Notes: generated by a model from the letters alone, not told the origin. A stretch of DNA of 51,813 nucleotides from an uncultured Bacteroides sp. (GCA_947074345.1 CAMTPH010000008.1:1-51813), one strand, 5' to 3'; positions 34,320 through 43,445 are shown, counted from the first letter of the stretch. Made by a program: numbers and translations.

Positions 34320-35690
34320 TTATTTATTCGAAAAAGCGGGCTCTATATCCTTTATACCAGTTTTAAAAACTCGTTTGCGGATGAATATAAACCAGATTAA
34401 TAATACCAAACCTTTGGCAATTGTAGTTGCACAAACAGCCCACCAGATACCTTCTACTCCAAATCCTAAACTTATAAAGAATAGTGCCAATGGAATACGT
34501 AAGTAGTTGAATGTAATACTTGTAATAGCTGGAGGAACAGTACGTCCAAGTCCATAGAATACTCCTTGCATTGTAATTTCGAGCATCATGAACAGTTGCG
34601 AATAACCATCTATACGTAAAAATATACCACCTGCTTCGTATGCAGCTTTTTCGGGAACAAAGATTGAAAAGATCTCATTACCAAAAAACACGAATAAAAT
34701 AGTGCAGATTGTTCCAAATATAAGTGTCATCCACAGCGTAGTATGCCATGACTGTATAACGCGTTTGTTATTTCCCGCCGCATAGTTTTGAGCAATAAAT
34801 GCACTCAACGCTGTCGAGAAACCTTGTGATGTATTCCAAGTAATAGCTTCTATTTGTCCGCCTGTAGTAAAGGTCATTAATCCAATATGTCCACCATGTA
34901 TTGAAGCAGTTCTACATAAAAACATGTTCACAAAAGCAAACAATGTATTTAGCATAGCAACCGGAAATCCTAACTTGAAAATTCGAACTGTATATTGCTT
35001 TTTCAGTTTTGTTAAAAATGAAAATCCACCTAATAGAGAATCTCTGACTCTAAGTTGGTATACGAAAATAGCAAATACAACAGCTTGTGAAATCCACGTA
35101 GCATATGCGGCACCATTAGTACCCATATCAAAAACGAAAATAAAGATAGGATCTAAAACAATATTTAAAACCAATCCTGAACCGCTTATATAGAATGGTA
35201 TTTGGCTTCTACCTGCAGCATTATAGATACCTGTAAATGCAGCCGAAAGAAAAATGAAAGGGAAAGCTGTAGATACGATTCGCAGATAAGATACAGCATC
35301 AGTTGTAATATGTTTCTCTAAACCATAAACCTGTAGGATAGGGTGTGCTAGAAAAAACAACAATCCACCCCAACAAAGTGATATGATTAAGGCAATGGTG
35401 ATATTATGTGATGCAAATTGTTTCGCATTCTCTTGATTTTGTGCACCAATTGATTGAGCTACGCTTACCTCAGACCCTACTTTATTAAGAAGTGAAATAG
35501 AACCAGACATCCATGTTAATATACCTACCGCACCAATTACTGCGACTGCCTCGCTACCAATACGACCAACCCATGCCATATCTGTAAGGCTATATGCCAT
35601 TTGAATAAAAGAAGTGGCCATAATAGGTAAAGCCAATTTGAATAGTTGGCGATTAATAGGGCCATGTGTTAAGTCTTTGATGCCTTGCAT
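34320..35690 (-). CDS. MATE-family efflux transporter
   Basis: The protein has 456 residues with twelve hydrophobic helices in two MatE repeats. The first repeat has the family pattern LALPIMATSFIQMAYSLTDMAWVGRIG and GSEVSVAQSIGA; the second starts near FKLGFPVAMLNTLFAFVNMF. Such proteins export drugs or metabolites in exchange for Na+ or H+. The substrate cannot be told from sequence. The start is 36 bp downstream of a TATCTTTG box on the minus strand. It is divergent from the EamA transporter. Confidence 0.93.
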   Translation of the reverse strand: MQGIKDLTHGPINRQLFKLALPIMATSFIQMAYSLTDMAWVGRIGSEAVAVIGAVGILTWMSGSISLLNKVGSEVSVAQSIGAQNQENAKQFASHNITIALIISLCWGGLLFFLAHPILQVYGLEKHITTDAVSYLRIVSTAFPFIFLSAAFTGIYNAAGRSQIPFYISGSGLVLNIVLDPIFIFVFDMGTNGAAYATWISQAVVFAIFVYQLRVRDSLLGGFSFLTKLKKQYTVRIFKLGFPVAMLNTLFAFVNMFLCRTASIHGGHIGLMTFTTGGQIEAITWNTSQGFSTALSAFIAQNYAAGNNKRVIQSWHTTLWMTLIFGTICTILFVFFGNEIFSIFVPEKAAYEAGGIFLRIDGYSQLFMMLEITMQGVFYGLGRTVPPAITSITFNYLRIPLALFFISLGFGVEGIWWAVCATTIAKGLVLLIWFIFIRKRVFKTGIKDIEPAFSNK

Positions 35691-35725
35691 TATAAATATG
35701 AATTTTAATTTTTAAAAATGGGGTG

Positions 35726-35733
35726 CAAAGATA
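35726..35733 (-). promoter_or_regulatory. Putative -7 box for the MATE gene
   Basis: The minus strand reads TATCTTTG (TAnnTTTG), 36 bp before the ATG at 35690. Its -33 region would overlap the EamA -7 box. Confidence 0.55.
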
Positions 35734-35755
35734 CAAAAAAACAACATAGCTGTTT

Positions 35756-35763
35756 TATCTTTG
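35756..35763 (+). promoter_or_regulatory. Putative -7 box for the EamA gene
   Basis: TATCTTTG matches TAnnTTTG, 20 bp before the ATG at 35784. It lies inside the longer open frame that starts at 35718 and so supports the later start. The two divergent boxes are only 22 bp apart. Confidence 0.55.
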
Positions 35764-35783
35764 TCTATTATATAGAATGCGAT

Positions 35784-36671
35784 ATGATTACAACAAGTAA
35801 ATTTAAGATAGGTTTTCATTTATTAGCAATAATGACTGTTGCGATATGGGGAGTTACATTTGTTTCCACTAAGTTGTTAATAAATAATGGATTATCTCCT
35901 ACAGATATATTATTTTATCGGTTTATCATAGCATATATTTGTATTTGGTTCTTCTCTCCTAAACGATTATTTGCTTCATCATTAAAGGATGAAGGTTGTT
36001 TTGTTTTATTAGGATTAACAGGTGGCTCTATATATTTTATAGCAGAAAATACGGCATTATCGTTTACATTGGCATCTAATGTTGCATTAATTATATGTAC
36101 TGCGCCAATTCTGGCAGCTATAATTACTTACTTCTTTTATAAAAAGGAATCCTTTAGCAAACGGTTTATAATCGGTTCTGTAATAGCACTATTAGGTGTT
36201 GGCTTGGTTGTATTTAATGGCAGTTATATATTACAATTAAACCCGATAGGCGATTTATTGACTTTGATAGCTGCATTAATGTGGGCATTCTACTGTTTGA
36301 TATTAAAGAAGATGAATGCTAAATACAATGCGCTGTTTATTACTCGTAAAGTATTTATTTATGGTATTCTTACCTTAATTCCATTTTTCATTATTTATCC
36401 ATTAGAATATAATCTTGCTATATTAATGCAGCCAATTGTTATTTACAATCTATTATTCTTGGGGGTATTTGCTTCAATGATATGCTATATAGCTTGGACG
36501 GTTGTAGTAAATAAATTGGGAATTGTTTATTCTGCCAACTATATTTATTTAATTCCATTAGTGACTTTAATAACCTCGTATATAGTGATAGACGAACATA
36601 TTACCTTCGTGGCAATAATTGGGACTATTCTAATCTTATGTGGTGTATATTTAGCTGAAGGTCGTAAATAA
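35784..36671 (+). CDS. EamA/DMT-family transporter
   Basis: The ATG at 35784 gives 295 residues and ten hydrophobic helices in two EamA repeats: LLAIMTVAIWGVTFVSTKLL opens the first, and LLTLIAALMWAFYCLILKK the second. The open frame continues 22 codons upstream, but that part is polar, unlike the family, and contains a promoter-like box. Drug/metabolite transporters of this type move amino acids, nucleotides or other small compounds across the inner membrane. The substrate is unknown. The gene converges on the ABC permease operon with a 9-bp gap. Confidence 0.9.
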   Translation: MITTSKFKIGFHLLAIMTVAIWGVTFVSTKLLINNGLSPTDILFYRFIIAYICIWFFSPKRLFASSLKDEGCFVLLGLTGGSIYFIAENTALSFTLASNVALIICTAPILAAIITYFFYKKESFSKRFIIGSVIALLGVGLVVFNGSYILQLNPIGDLLTLIAALMWAFYCLILKKMNAKYNALFITRKVFIYGILTLIPFFIIYPLEYNLAILMQPIVIYNLLFLGVFASMICYIAWTVVVNKLGIVYSANYIYLIPLVTLITSYIVIDEHITFVAIIGTILILCGVYLAEGRK

Positions 36672-36680
36672 GAAAACGTT

Positions 36681-37883
36681 TTAAGCTTTTGTTTCATTGC
36701 CTTTTAGTGTTCTAATAAACTTCTTTCTATATACATACACTGCTGAAATGAAATAAACGACTGTTTGCACGAGTAATGTAGAGTATTCTAATTGAATATT
36801 TGACATGCTACCTCCCATTGAGTTTAATTTAACCATCGCTAGCGTAGCAGGTGATGCAGGAAAAATAAAGTGAGACATTTTCCAATACCATGGCATAAGT
36901 TCTAACGGATACGATACACCAGAGAGAAAGATAAGACAAACAGAGAAAAAGGCAATTATTAATATTGGCGCTTCTGAGTCTGTGAACCACCATGATAGTG
37001 TAAGAACAAAGAATGAGGTAGCCATAAGAAATGGAATCATCATTATTACTATATACAACGGATCGCCAATAGAAGGTATACTGAATATTTTATGGAGAAA
37101 TGCAAAGAAGAAGAAAGCAAAAACACCATATATAGAACAATAGACAAATGCTTTTCCTGAGATAACCTTTATTGCACTTCGCCATAATCCTTGCTTATAA
37201 ATCAAATATTCTCCTAAATTCTTTTTCTGATATTCTCCTCCAGATATCATTCCAATCACCATTGCGAGTGTCTGAAATAATATAACTACCAATACAGCAG
37301 GGATCAAGTATGATCCATATCCTTCGGTGTGATTATATAATACTGTGCCTACTGTTTCTATTGGTTTGGCCATCTCAATAGCTAATACTCCTTGTGGTGG
37401 CAAGAAAACAATGCCATCTGCTCTATATGCATCATTCATAGCCAACATTACATTTGCACACGCTTTTTGTAATGCTTCATAATATAAAAAAGCATCGGTT
37501 GTGATATAAAATGGATATGTTACTGTTTTACCACTAAATAGATTTTTCTCAAAATCGTCAGGCAGATATAATATACCTTGTATCTTCCCTTCTTTCATCC
37601 ACTCTTTGGCTTCAATAAAATTTGTTCCTTCTTTGTAAACGTTTATTTGAGAAGTTGCATTCAACCATCTTATAAATTGTCTGCTAACTTTAGTCTGTGA
37701 TTTATCTATGACTGCTACCGGGGCATTGGTCACAAAGTTGGGAGCATACATATAATTGTAAAGTAATCCATATATGAATATTCCTCCTATTAGTACTAGA
37801 AGTATTGCATAGCTCTGACTGATTGTTTTAAACTCTCTAACAATCGTGAAAGGCAATAATTGTATTTTATTCGATGTCTTCAT
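36681..37883 (-). CDS. ABC-2-type membrane permease (second of a pair)
   Basis: The protein has 400 residues. An N-terminal membrane helix (about 22-44) is followed by a large extracytoplasmic domain (about 45-185) and then five hydrophobic helices. The segment SGVSYPLELMPWYWKMSHFIFPASPAT is the ABC-2 signature near the fifth helix. It overlaps the upstream permease gene by 17 bp, so both are translated from one message and probably form a heterodimer. There is no ATP-binding domain in either protein. With HlyD and TolC upstream it is the last gene of an export operon. Confidence 0.9.
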   Translation of the reverse strand: MKTSNKIQLLPFTIVREFKTISQSYAILLVLIGGIFIYGLLYNYMYAPNFVTNAPVAVIDKSQTKVSRQFIRWLNATSQINVYKEGTNFIEAKEWMKEGKIQGILYLPDDFEKNLFSGKTVTYPFYITTDAFLYYEALQKACANVMLAMNDAYRADGIVFLPPQGVLAIEMAKPIETVGTVLYNHTEGYGSYLIPAVLVVILFQTLAMVIGMISGGEYQKKNLGEYLIYKQGLWRSAIKVISGKAFVYCSIYGVFAFFFFAFLHKIFSIPSIGDPLYIVIMMIPFLMATSFFVLTLSWWFTDSEAPILIIAFFSVCLIFLSGVSYPLELMPWYWKMSHFIFPASPATLAMVKLNSMGGSMSNIQLEYSTLLVQTVVYFISAVYVYRKKFIRTLKGNETKA

Positions 37884-39054
37884 ATTTGCGACTAATAATT
37901 GCTTTTCTAAGCCGTGGTAATAATAATAATGCTAATATTGGAAATATAAAGAATACTACCAATGATGGCCAATAATATTGATAATCACCATTTGTATATA
38001 ACATTGTTTGAACTATTTCTGTATAATGTCTTATAGGCAATAGGTAAGATATATCATGCACTAATGGATACATATTATCTACGGGAAATGTTATGCCCGA
38101 GAGTGTAGCCCCTAATGAACCTAACATAGAAACTATGCTTATGATGATTGCGATAGCGGGGAATATTGAAAAAACGAATAATGAAAGAGACTGAGTAGCT
38201 AGTATAAATAAAATGCTAGATAGATTTAACATCAACCAGCTACCATTAAATGGTAAATGTATTACATTGAACATGATATAATTGGCAAATACACCTTCTA
38301 TACAGAAAATAATAGTGTAGGGAAGGACTTTGGCTATTATGGCGATTAATATATTACCATTGGCGCAATCTAACCATTCATTGGCGGTTTTGAATTTTAT
38401 TTCTGATCCAACAACATATAGTGTTACCAATAGAACTAATATTTGGAATAATACATAAAAGAAAGATTGACTTAAATAGATACTATAATTCAATGCAGGA
38501 TTATAGACGGGATGATCAGAAGCAAGTATCGGTAAAAGAAAGGTTTCAATTTCATCAGTATTAACTCCAAGTTCGACTGCTTCCATCGCAATTGGGGTTA
38601 CTTCAATCGGCTTTAGAGTTGTTTCAAAAGCAGCCATTACTTCACCACCAACAGCTAATAGGGCATAATGATAATAATATGATAAGACGGCTCCTTTGCC
38701 GGTTACTGAATTCTGTTCAAAATTATGAGGAATTACAAGATAACCATATATTTCTTTATTTTGAACTGATTGTCTAGCTTCATACTCGTCCACAAAATGC
38801 CTTGTTACTAATAGGGTAGGTACAGCTTCGATTGTTCTAGTTAAAGAACGCGATGTGGCAGAATTATCTAAGTCTACTATTCCAACAGGTAAATTTTCCA
38901 TTTCTCCACTTCCAAAGATGGTTGCCATAAAGAAGAGCGTAAATAATGGCAAAACAATTGCAGTGCCGAAATAAATTCGACGTGATGTCATTCGATTTAA
39001 TTCTCGTCTTAAGACTCTTCGAAAAGTAGATATATGATTTGTTTCTTCAGACAT
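37867..39054 (-). CDS. ABC-2-type membrane permease (first of a pair)
   Basis: The protein has 395 residues with the same layout as its neighbour: a first helix at about 27-48 (IYFGTAIVLPLFTLFFMATI), an extracytoplasmic domain, then five helices with SGITFPVDNMYPLVHDISYLLP as the ABC-2 signature. The sequence is related to but clearly different from the second permease, so the pair likely arose from an old duplication. It starts 8 bp after the HlyD gene. An ATPase must come from elsewhere if this is a conventional ABC exporter. Confidence 0.9.
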   Translation of the reverse strand: MSEETNHISTFRRVLRRELNRMTSRRIYFGTAIVLPLFTLFFMATIFGSGEMENLPVGIVDLDNSATSRSLTRTIEAVPTLLVTRHFVDEYEARQSVQNKEIYGYLVIPHNFEQNSVTGKGAVLSYYYHYALLAVGGEVMAAFETTLKPIEVTPIAMEAVELGVNTDEIETFLLPILASDHPVYNPALNYSIYLSQSFFYVLFQILVLLVTLYVVGSEIKFKTANEWLDCANGNILIAIIAKVLPYTIIFCIEGVFANYIMFNVIHLPFNGSWLMLNLSSILFILATQSLSLFVFSIFPAIAIIISIVSMLGSLGATLSGITFPVDNMYPLVHDISYLLPIRHYTEIVQTMLYTNGDYQYYWPSLVVFFIFPILALLLLPRLRKAIISRKYEDIE

Positions 39055-39062
39055 ATGAAGTT

Positions 39063-40046
39063 CTACATTGTTATTAGTACTGACATGCCCGGACGAAGGT
39101 CTTCAACTTTTGAAGTTGGATGTGCATGTATTTCGAAAGTACGCATATCATAGCTACCAACTTGCTTAGTAGATTTCCAAGTTGCGAAACTACCTAATGG
39201 AGCGATATAATATATTTTGAACTCTACATCTCTTTTGGCAATGGCAGGGATATGTGCTTTGAATGTACCACCCATCTTAAAATCGGGCATTAGATCTTCG
39301 CGTATATTGAGTACTACATATATATCATCAAGAACTATCAAGTTCATAATAGGTGTGCCAGGTGCAACCAATTCTCCTCTTTTAGGAAATATAGTACATA
39401 TTTGTCCATCCTCGGGTGCGGTTAGTCTAGCATCAACTAATAATGAATTTACTTCATCGACTGTGCTAATTGCAGCTTGAACCATGCTCTCTGCAGCAGC
39501 TTTATCTTCAGATTGTGCACCGGCAACTGCCAATTGGTATTGTTCATGTGCTGCTCTTTCTGCAGCCAATGCTCCTTTGTAAATGGCTTCTACTTCATCT
39601 TTACGTTGAGAAGTTATAATGCTATCTTTATACAATATCATGATTCGACTGTAAGTGATCTTAGCAAGTTCTAAATCACTCTTTGTCTTATTCCATATTT
39701 GTTGTGCTGTCGCAATGATTTGTTTTCTTGTGCCAGCATCAATCTTTTTATTCTCTTCTATAGCAACTTGCTTTAAGGCATCTACTTGCTTATATTTTGC
39801 TTCTACAGTAGGGCTATTTATGATTACAAGTGTATCTCCTTTTTTTACCCAATCACCTTCTTTTACTAAGAATGTATCAATTCTACCAGCTAGTTTACCA
39901 CTTATTGTTATTTCAGTTGTTTCTGCCTGACCTTGCAAAACCAATGGTTGCTTTTTCATGAATATGATTCCAATTGTAGTAAATACAACTACCAACAAAA
40001 GAAGGATTATAAAAGCAATGCTCAGATATTTCTTATTTGAATTCAT
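39063..40046 (-). CDS. HlyD-family periplasmic adaptor (membrane fusion protein)
   Basis: The protein has 327 residues. A signal-anchor helix (about 8-30) is followed by a lipoyl-like half (TTEITISGKLAGRIDTFLVKEGDWVKKGD in the 43-72 region), a coiled-coil hairpin (about 75-200, rich in Ala, Glu and Lys), the second lipoyl half (DARLTAPEDGQICTIFPKRGE), and a beta-barrel domain. It bridges the inner-membrane permeases and the TolC-like channel. It is 13 bp after the TolC gene and 8 bp before the first permease. Confidence 0.93.
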   Translation of the reverse strand: MNSNKKYLSIAFIILLLLVVVFTTIGIIFMKKQPLVLQGQAETTEITISGKLAGRIDTFLVKEGDWVKKGDTLVIINSPTVEAKYKQVDALKQVAIEENKKIDAGTRKQIIATAQQIWNKTKSDLELAKITYSRIMILYKDSIITSQRKDEVEAIYKGALAAERAAHEQYQLAVAGAQSEDKAAAESMVQAAISTVDEVNSLLVDARLTAPEDGQICTIFPKRGELVAPGTPIMNLIVLDDIYVVLNIREDLMPDFKMGGTFKAHIPAIAKRDVEFKIYYIAPLGSFATWKSTKQVGSYDMRTFEIHAHPTSKVEDLRPGMSVLITM

Positions 40047-40059
40047 GATATTTTGTTTT

Positions 40060-41475
40060 TTAATAATTATAACTACTGAACTTCTCTGGTATTCCGCATA
40101 TTGCCAATAGGTTTATTAATGCTACTTCATATTCATAATATGCAGCCAATTTCGCAATTCTAACTTTGGCTAATAATGTTTCGGCATCTATTACTTCTAA
40201 TGAGGTCGCCATACCTTCAAGAAATGCTTTCTTTCTTATTCTTACCAATTCTTCACTTAACTCAATTGTAGTATTTAATGCTGCTACATTATCTAATGAC
40301 TTCTCTAATTGGCTATAGAAATTGTCAACACCTACAGCAAAATCATCCTTTGCTTTTTCTTGACCTAAGAGAAGTGTTTGTCTGGTAAGCTTAGACTGTC
40401 TGATTCTTTTTTCTCGTTCAAGTCCATCAAATAAATTCCACGTAAAGCCAACGCCAATTACTAACCGAGGTATTAAATTGCTTTGTATCCCATGAGAATA
40501 TAATGTTTGTTTGCCAAAGAAGGCAATATTAGGCATATATCCTGCTTGATCGATTTTAGTTTGTTCCTTGGCTATTTGTTCTTGTAGATTGAGTTGATTT
40601 ATGAGATAATTGTTGGTATTTAATGTCTCAATAAACTCATACTTCGATGGTAAAGATTCGTTTATGAACAAATGGGATGTAGGAATGATATTTGCATCAT
40701 TGCTTTCAATGTTTAAGATAGTCTTTAATGAGTTCTGAACAACTGATTCATTCTTTTCTGCTGCTTCTAACTCTCTTTTCGCTTCATCCATGTTTACTTG
40801 TGCTAATAATCTTCCGGCTTTATCTATCATTCCGGTTGCTTCCAATTTTAAAGCATTCTCATAGTGCTTTTTAAATGCAGAATAGGTCTCCATACGTACT
40901 TTTACGACCTGTTGTGCTAATTTTAAACCATAATATGCTTCTACAAGTAATGTACGTTGATTTGCGTCAATCTGATTTTTGTTTTCTTGAGCTATATCAA
41001 CCATAGTTCGCCCTATTTTTGTTGCTCTAAAACGTTTCAATCCTGAGAATATAATCCACTCTGCATTTACATCTACTGTTACCAAATTGCGTGGTGCAAG
41101 AGGTACTATTAATGAATTGCTCCCTATTTGATTTAATAAATTAGTAATGATTTGATCATCCGGCAGAATTGAATGAACAAAGTCGGATACAGGATTAGTG
41201 AATTGAGAAAGAGGTTCCTTCACTTCTATCTTCTGAGATAAATATGTATATGCTCCAGAAGCTTGCAAACTAGGATACCAGAATGCATTTAATTTATCTT
41301 TCTCATTCTTGGCAATTTCAATTTCTTTGTCAGCAATTTGCAGACTTTGATTTCCACTTTGCAATAAATTTAATGCATCTTCGAAACTAAGTGGTCTAAC
41401 GTTCTGAGTATATGCGAATACGGGCATTAGTACAATTACTATCGAACTAAGAACGATATTTAAATTAAATTTCAT
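40060..41475 (-). CDS. TolC-family outer-membrane efflux channel
   Basis: The start at 41475 gives 471 residues and a signal peptide (MKFNLNIVLSSIVIVLMPVFAYT). Two OEP repeats follow, with long amphipathic helices and the usual pattern LSFEDALNLLQSGNQSLQIADKEIEIAK at the start of the first repeat. The frame is open 17 codons further upstream, but that stretch holds the inverted repeat and probable promoter. It forms the outer-membrane exit duct of the TolC-HlyD-ABC2-ABC2 system. It is the first gene of the operon and is divergent from an MFS transporter. Confidence 0.92.
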   Translation of the reverse strand: MKFNLNIVLSSIVIVLMPVFAYTQNVRPLSFEDALNLLQSGNQSLQIADKEIEIAKNEKDKLNAFWYPSLQASGAYTYLSQKIEVKEPLSQFTNPVSDFVHSILPDDQIITNLLNQIGSNSLIVPLAPRNLVTVDVNAEWIIFSGLKRFRATKIGRTMVDIAQENKNQIDANQRTLLVEAYYGLKLAQQVVKVRMETYSAFKKHYENALKLEATGMIDKAGRLLAQVNMDEAKRELEAAEKNESVVQNSLKTILNIESNDANIIPTSHLFINESLPSKYEFIETLNTNNYLINQLNLQEQIAKEQTKIDQAGYMPNIAFFGKQTLYSHGIQSNLIPRLVIGVGFTWNLFDGLEREKRIRQSKLTRQTLLLGQEKAKDDFAVGVDNFYSQLEKSLDNVAALNTTIELSEELVRIRKKAFLEGMATSLEVIDAETLLAKVRIAKLAAYYEYEVALINLLAICGIPEKFSSYNY

Positions 41476-41518
41476 ATAGATGTTATATTTTACTTTTGTT
41501 AAAATATAACATCTATAT
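41474..41518. repeat. Perfect 19-bp inverted repeat overlapping the TolC-operon start codon
   Basis: The arms 41474-41492 and 41500-41518 are perfect reverse complements with a 7-nt spacer (cttttgt). The outer end overlaps two bases of the start codon (41475-41473). On the minus strand the upstream arm contains TATATTTT, close to a -7 box, with a TTG about 22 bp further up, so the repeat may cover promoter and start site, as expected for a TetR-type operator. As RNA it would be a strong hairpin occluding the start codon. Confidence 0.9.
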
Positions 41519-41782
41519 AGTAACATTGTTCAAGTTTATATTAAGATAAATAAGTGTTTGTTTACATTAGAAATTTAATCAAAGAAGGCCATTATATAAG
41601 TAACTATCAGATGTTTGACTGCCGAAATCATAATGGTTTAAGCTTGTTACTGTTATATTTCTACAACAAAAGTCTTTCTAAATCATTATATATAATATAG
41701 AATTAAATGAAAGGCATATTGATGCTTTTATTTTAAGGAATTCTATTCTCAATGACTTTAATACAATTTGAATAAACTACTT
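41519..41782. other. Divergent intergenic region, TolC operon / MFS transporter
   Basis: AT-rich with no convincing gene. The inverted repeat is at the left edge. No consensus promoter is clear for the MFS gene; a TTTG at 41767-41770, preceded by TACAA, is suggestive but one base off in spacing. Confidence 0.5.
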
Positions 41783-42970
41783 ATGAACGAAAAATCATAT
41801 TTTCGATATCAAGTCATTTCAATTATGTTTTGTTTCTTCGTAATGGGATCAATCGAAATGGTTGGTATTGCCTCCAATTATATAAAGGTTTCATTAAATC
41901 TATCAGACACAAAAGCAAATATTCTTCCTTCGTTAGTCTATATATGGTTTTTAGTTTGCACCATACCAACTGGCGTTTTAATGAATAAAATAGGTAGAAA
42001 GAATACCGTGCTATTTAGCATGTGTGTATTGGCACTGTCTACTGTAATCCCCTTGTTTGAAACATCATATATTTATATGGTAATTTCATTTGTGATACTT
42101 GGCATAAGCAATGTGTGCCTTCAATCATCGGCGTATCCATTATTTTCAAATATAATAACTAGTGAGAAATTAGCTTTTCATCTAACTTTCGGCGAATTTG
42201 TTAAGACGACATCATGTTTTGTTGCTCCTTATATAGCTGTCTTTGGAGCATTATATTGCAAACACTTTTTAAACTTAGGATGGCGAGTTTTGTTTTTAGT
42301 TTACTTTGGTATTGTTATTATTGCCACCGTTCTTTTATTGATGACAAAAATAGAACGAGAATCCCACAACGCAGACTCCACAGTATCGTTTTCGATCATG
42401 AAACTACTTAAAAACCCTCTTATTCTTCTTTCTTTTATTGGTGTGATGTGTCATGTTGGAATTGATATAGGAACAAATACTCTAGCTCCAAAACTTCTAA
42501 TACATAAACTTCACATACCGTTAGAGGAAGCATCTTTTGCTTCAGGATTATATTTTATTGCAAGACTTTCTGGTGGACTAGGATGGACATTCATCATCAG
42601 TCGAATAAAAAAACAGTTATTCTATTATATAAGTGTACTACTATTATTAATAGGGGTAGGGGGATTGTATTTTGCTTCGACAAAACTATCTCTAAGTATA
42701 TTCATAGCCATTATAGGAGTTGGCAATGCTAGTTTATTTCCAGTTATAGTATCACAAGCTATCGTCAAATACCCTGATCTAAAAAATAAGATATCAATAT
42801 TAATGATTATGGGACAATTTGGAGGAGCAATCTTTCCTTTACTCATGGGTATTGCTTTAGATTATACAGGAATGTATAGTACAATTAGTGTTTTAATGCT
42901 TGGCGTAATTTATTTAGCCTTCTTTTCTCAGCAATTCAGTAGAGTTTTTAATCTCTCAAATTCAAAATAG
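41783..42970 (+). CDS. MFS transporter (FucP/sugar-porter-like)
   Basis: The ATG at 41783 gives 395 residues; the frame can be extended five codons to a TTG, which seems less likely. There are twelve hydrophobic helices. The loop between helices 2 and 3 carries the MFS motif GVLMNKIGRKNTV. The opening FFVMGSIEMVGIASNYIKVSLNLSD and the long QSSAYPLFSNII segment in helix 4 resemble the FHS sugar:proton symporters of Bacteroidetes, but the substrate is not certain. It is divergent from the TolC export operon and may share its control region. Confidence 0.88.
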   Translation: MNEKSYFRYQVISIMFCFFVMGSIEMVGIASNYIKVSLNLSDTKANILPSLVYIWFLVCTIPTGVLMNKIGRKNTVLFSMCVLALSTVIPLFETSYIYMVISFVILGISNVCLQSSAYPLFSNIITSEKLAFHLTFGEFVKTTSCFVAPYIAVFGALYCKHFLNLGWRVLFLVYFGIVIIATVLLLMTKIERESHNADSTVSFSIMKLLKNPLILLSFIGVMCHVGIDIGTNTLAPKLLIHKLHIPLEEASFASGLYFIARLSGGLGWTFIISRIKKQLFYYISVLLLLIGVGGLYFASTKLSLSIFIAIIGVGNASLFPVIVSQAIVKYPDLKNKISILMIMGQFGGAIFPLLMGIALDYTGMYSTISVLMLGVIYLAFFSQQFSRVFNLSNSK

Positions 42971-43108
42971 GAGTGAACGAGCCAAATTCTATTAATGCTC
43001 TAAAGATATTGGAATTTTTTTTTCAACTTTTTCAAAATTTTTTCTCTTTGAAACATAGGGAGTTATCCCTTTTCATGGGGTATTGCGAGAAAAAAACATA
43101 TTAAAACA
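42971..43108. other. Intergenic stretch before the tRNA promoter
   Basis: No gene seen. It contains T-rich runs (43010-43050) that may end the MFS transcript. Confidence 0.4.
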
Positions 43109-43140
43109 TTTGCATAGTATAAAACAATACCCTATCTTTG
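43109..43140 (+). promoter_or_regulatory. Bacteroides-type promoter of tRNA-Ser
   Basis: TTTG at 43109-43112, a 20-bp spacer, and TATCTTTG at 43133-43140: a full consensus match, about 35 bp before the mature tRNA. Confidence 0.8.
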
Positions 43141-43174
43141 CAACGCAATTAAGAAATGCAAGCCACTATAAAGA

Positions 43175-43261
43175 GGAAGTTTGGGTGAGTGGCTGAAACC
43201 AGCAGTTTGCTAAACTGCCGAACGGGTAACTGTTCCGGGGGTTCGAATCCCCCAGCTTCCG
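43175..43261 (+). tRNA. tRNA-Ser (anticodon GCU)
   Basis: The 87-nt sequence folds as a class II tRNA. The acceptor ggaagtt pairs with agcttcc (one G-U), G at 43261 is the discriminator, and the anticodon loop ttgctaa gives GCU, reading AGC/AGU. The long variable arm (gaacgg...ctgttc) is characteristic of tRNA-Ser, and the T-loop is gttcgaatc. The 3' CCA is not encoded. It has its own promoter and is followed by a T-rich segment. Confidence 0.96.
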
Positions 43262-43360
43262 CTTCTTTTTCTTCTCTTCAAGATTAAAATAGCAATCGAA
43301 ATCATTCTCATACAGTTTAATACAAATTATAAAAGATATTATAATATTGTGTTAAGCTTT

Positions 43361-43389
43361 TTTGTTTATCATATTAAGTTGTATATTTG
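43361..43389 (+). promoter_or_regulatory. Putative promoter of the DUF3332 gene
   Basis: TATATTTG at 43382-43389 matches the -7 box; TTTG at 43361-43364 is 17 bp upstream, slightly close. It lies inside the longer frame beginning at 43362 and so supports the start at 43446. Confidence 0.6.
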
Positions 43390-43445
43390 TGCCACAAATA
43401 GGTTGTATACCTAATATTTATTCACAAAATAATAACAATTTAATT

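Noticed and set aside
36673..36682. AAAACGTTTT palindrome as terminator between EamA and the permease operon
   Set aside because: Ten-base AT-rich palindrome with no loop or T-run; too weak to call.
41476..41526. N-terminal extension of the TolC-like protein
   Set aside because: The stretch is the inverted repeat; the true signal peptide starts at 41475.
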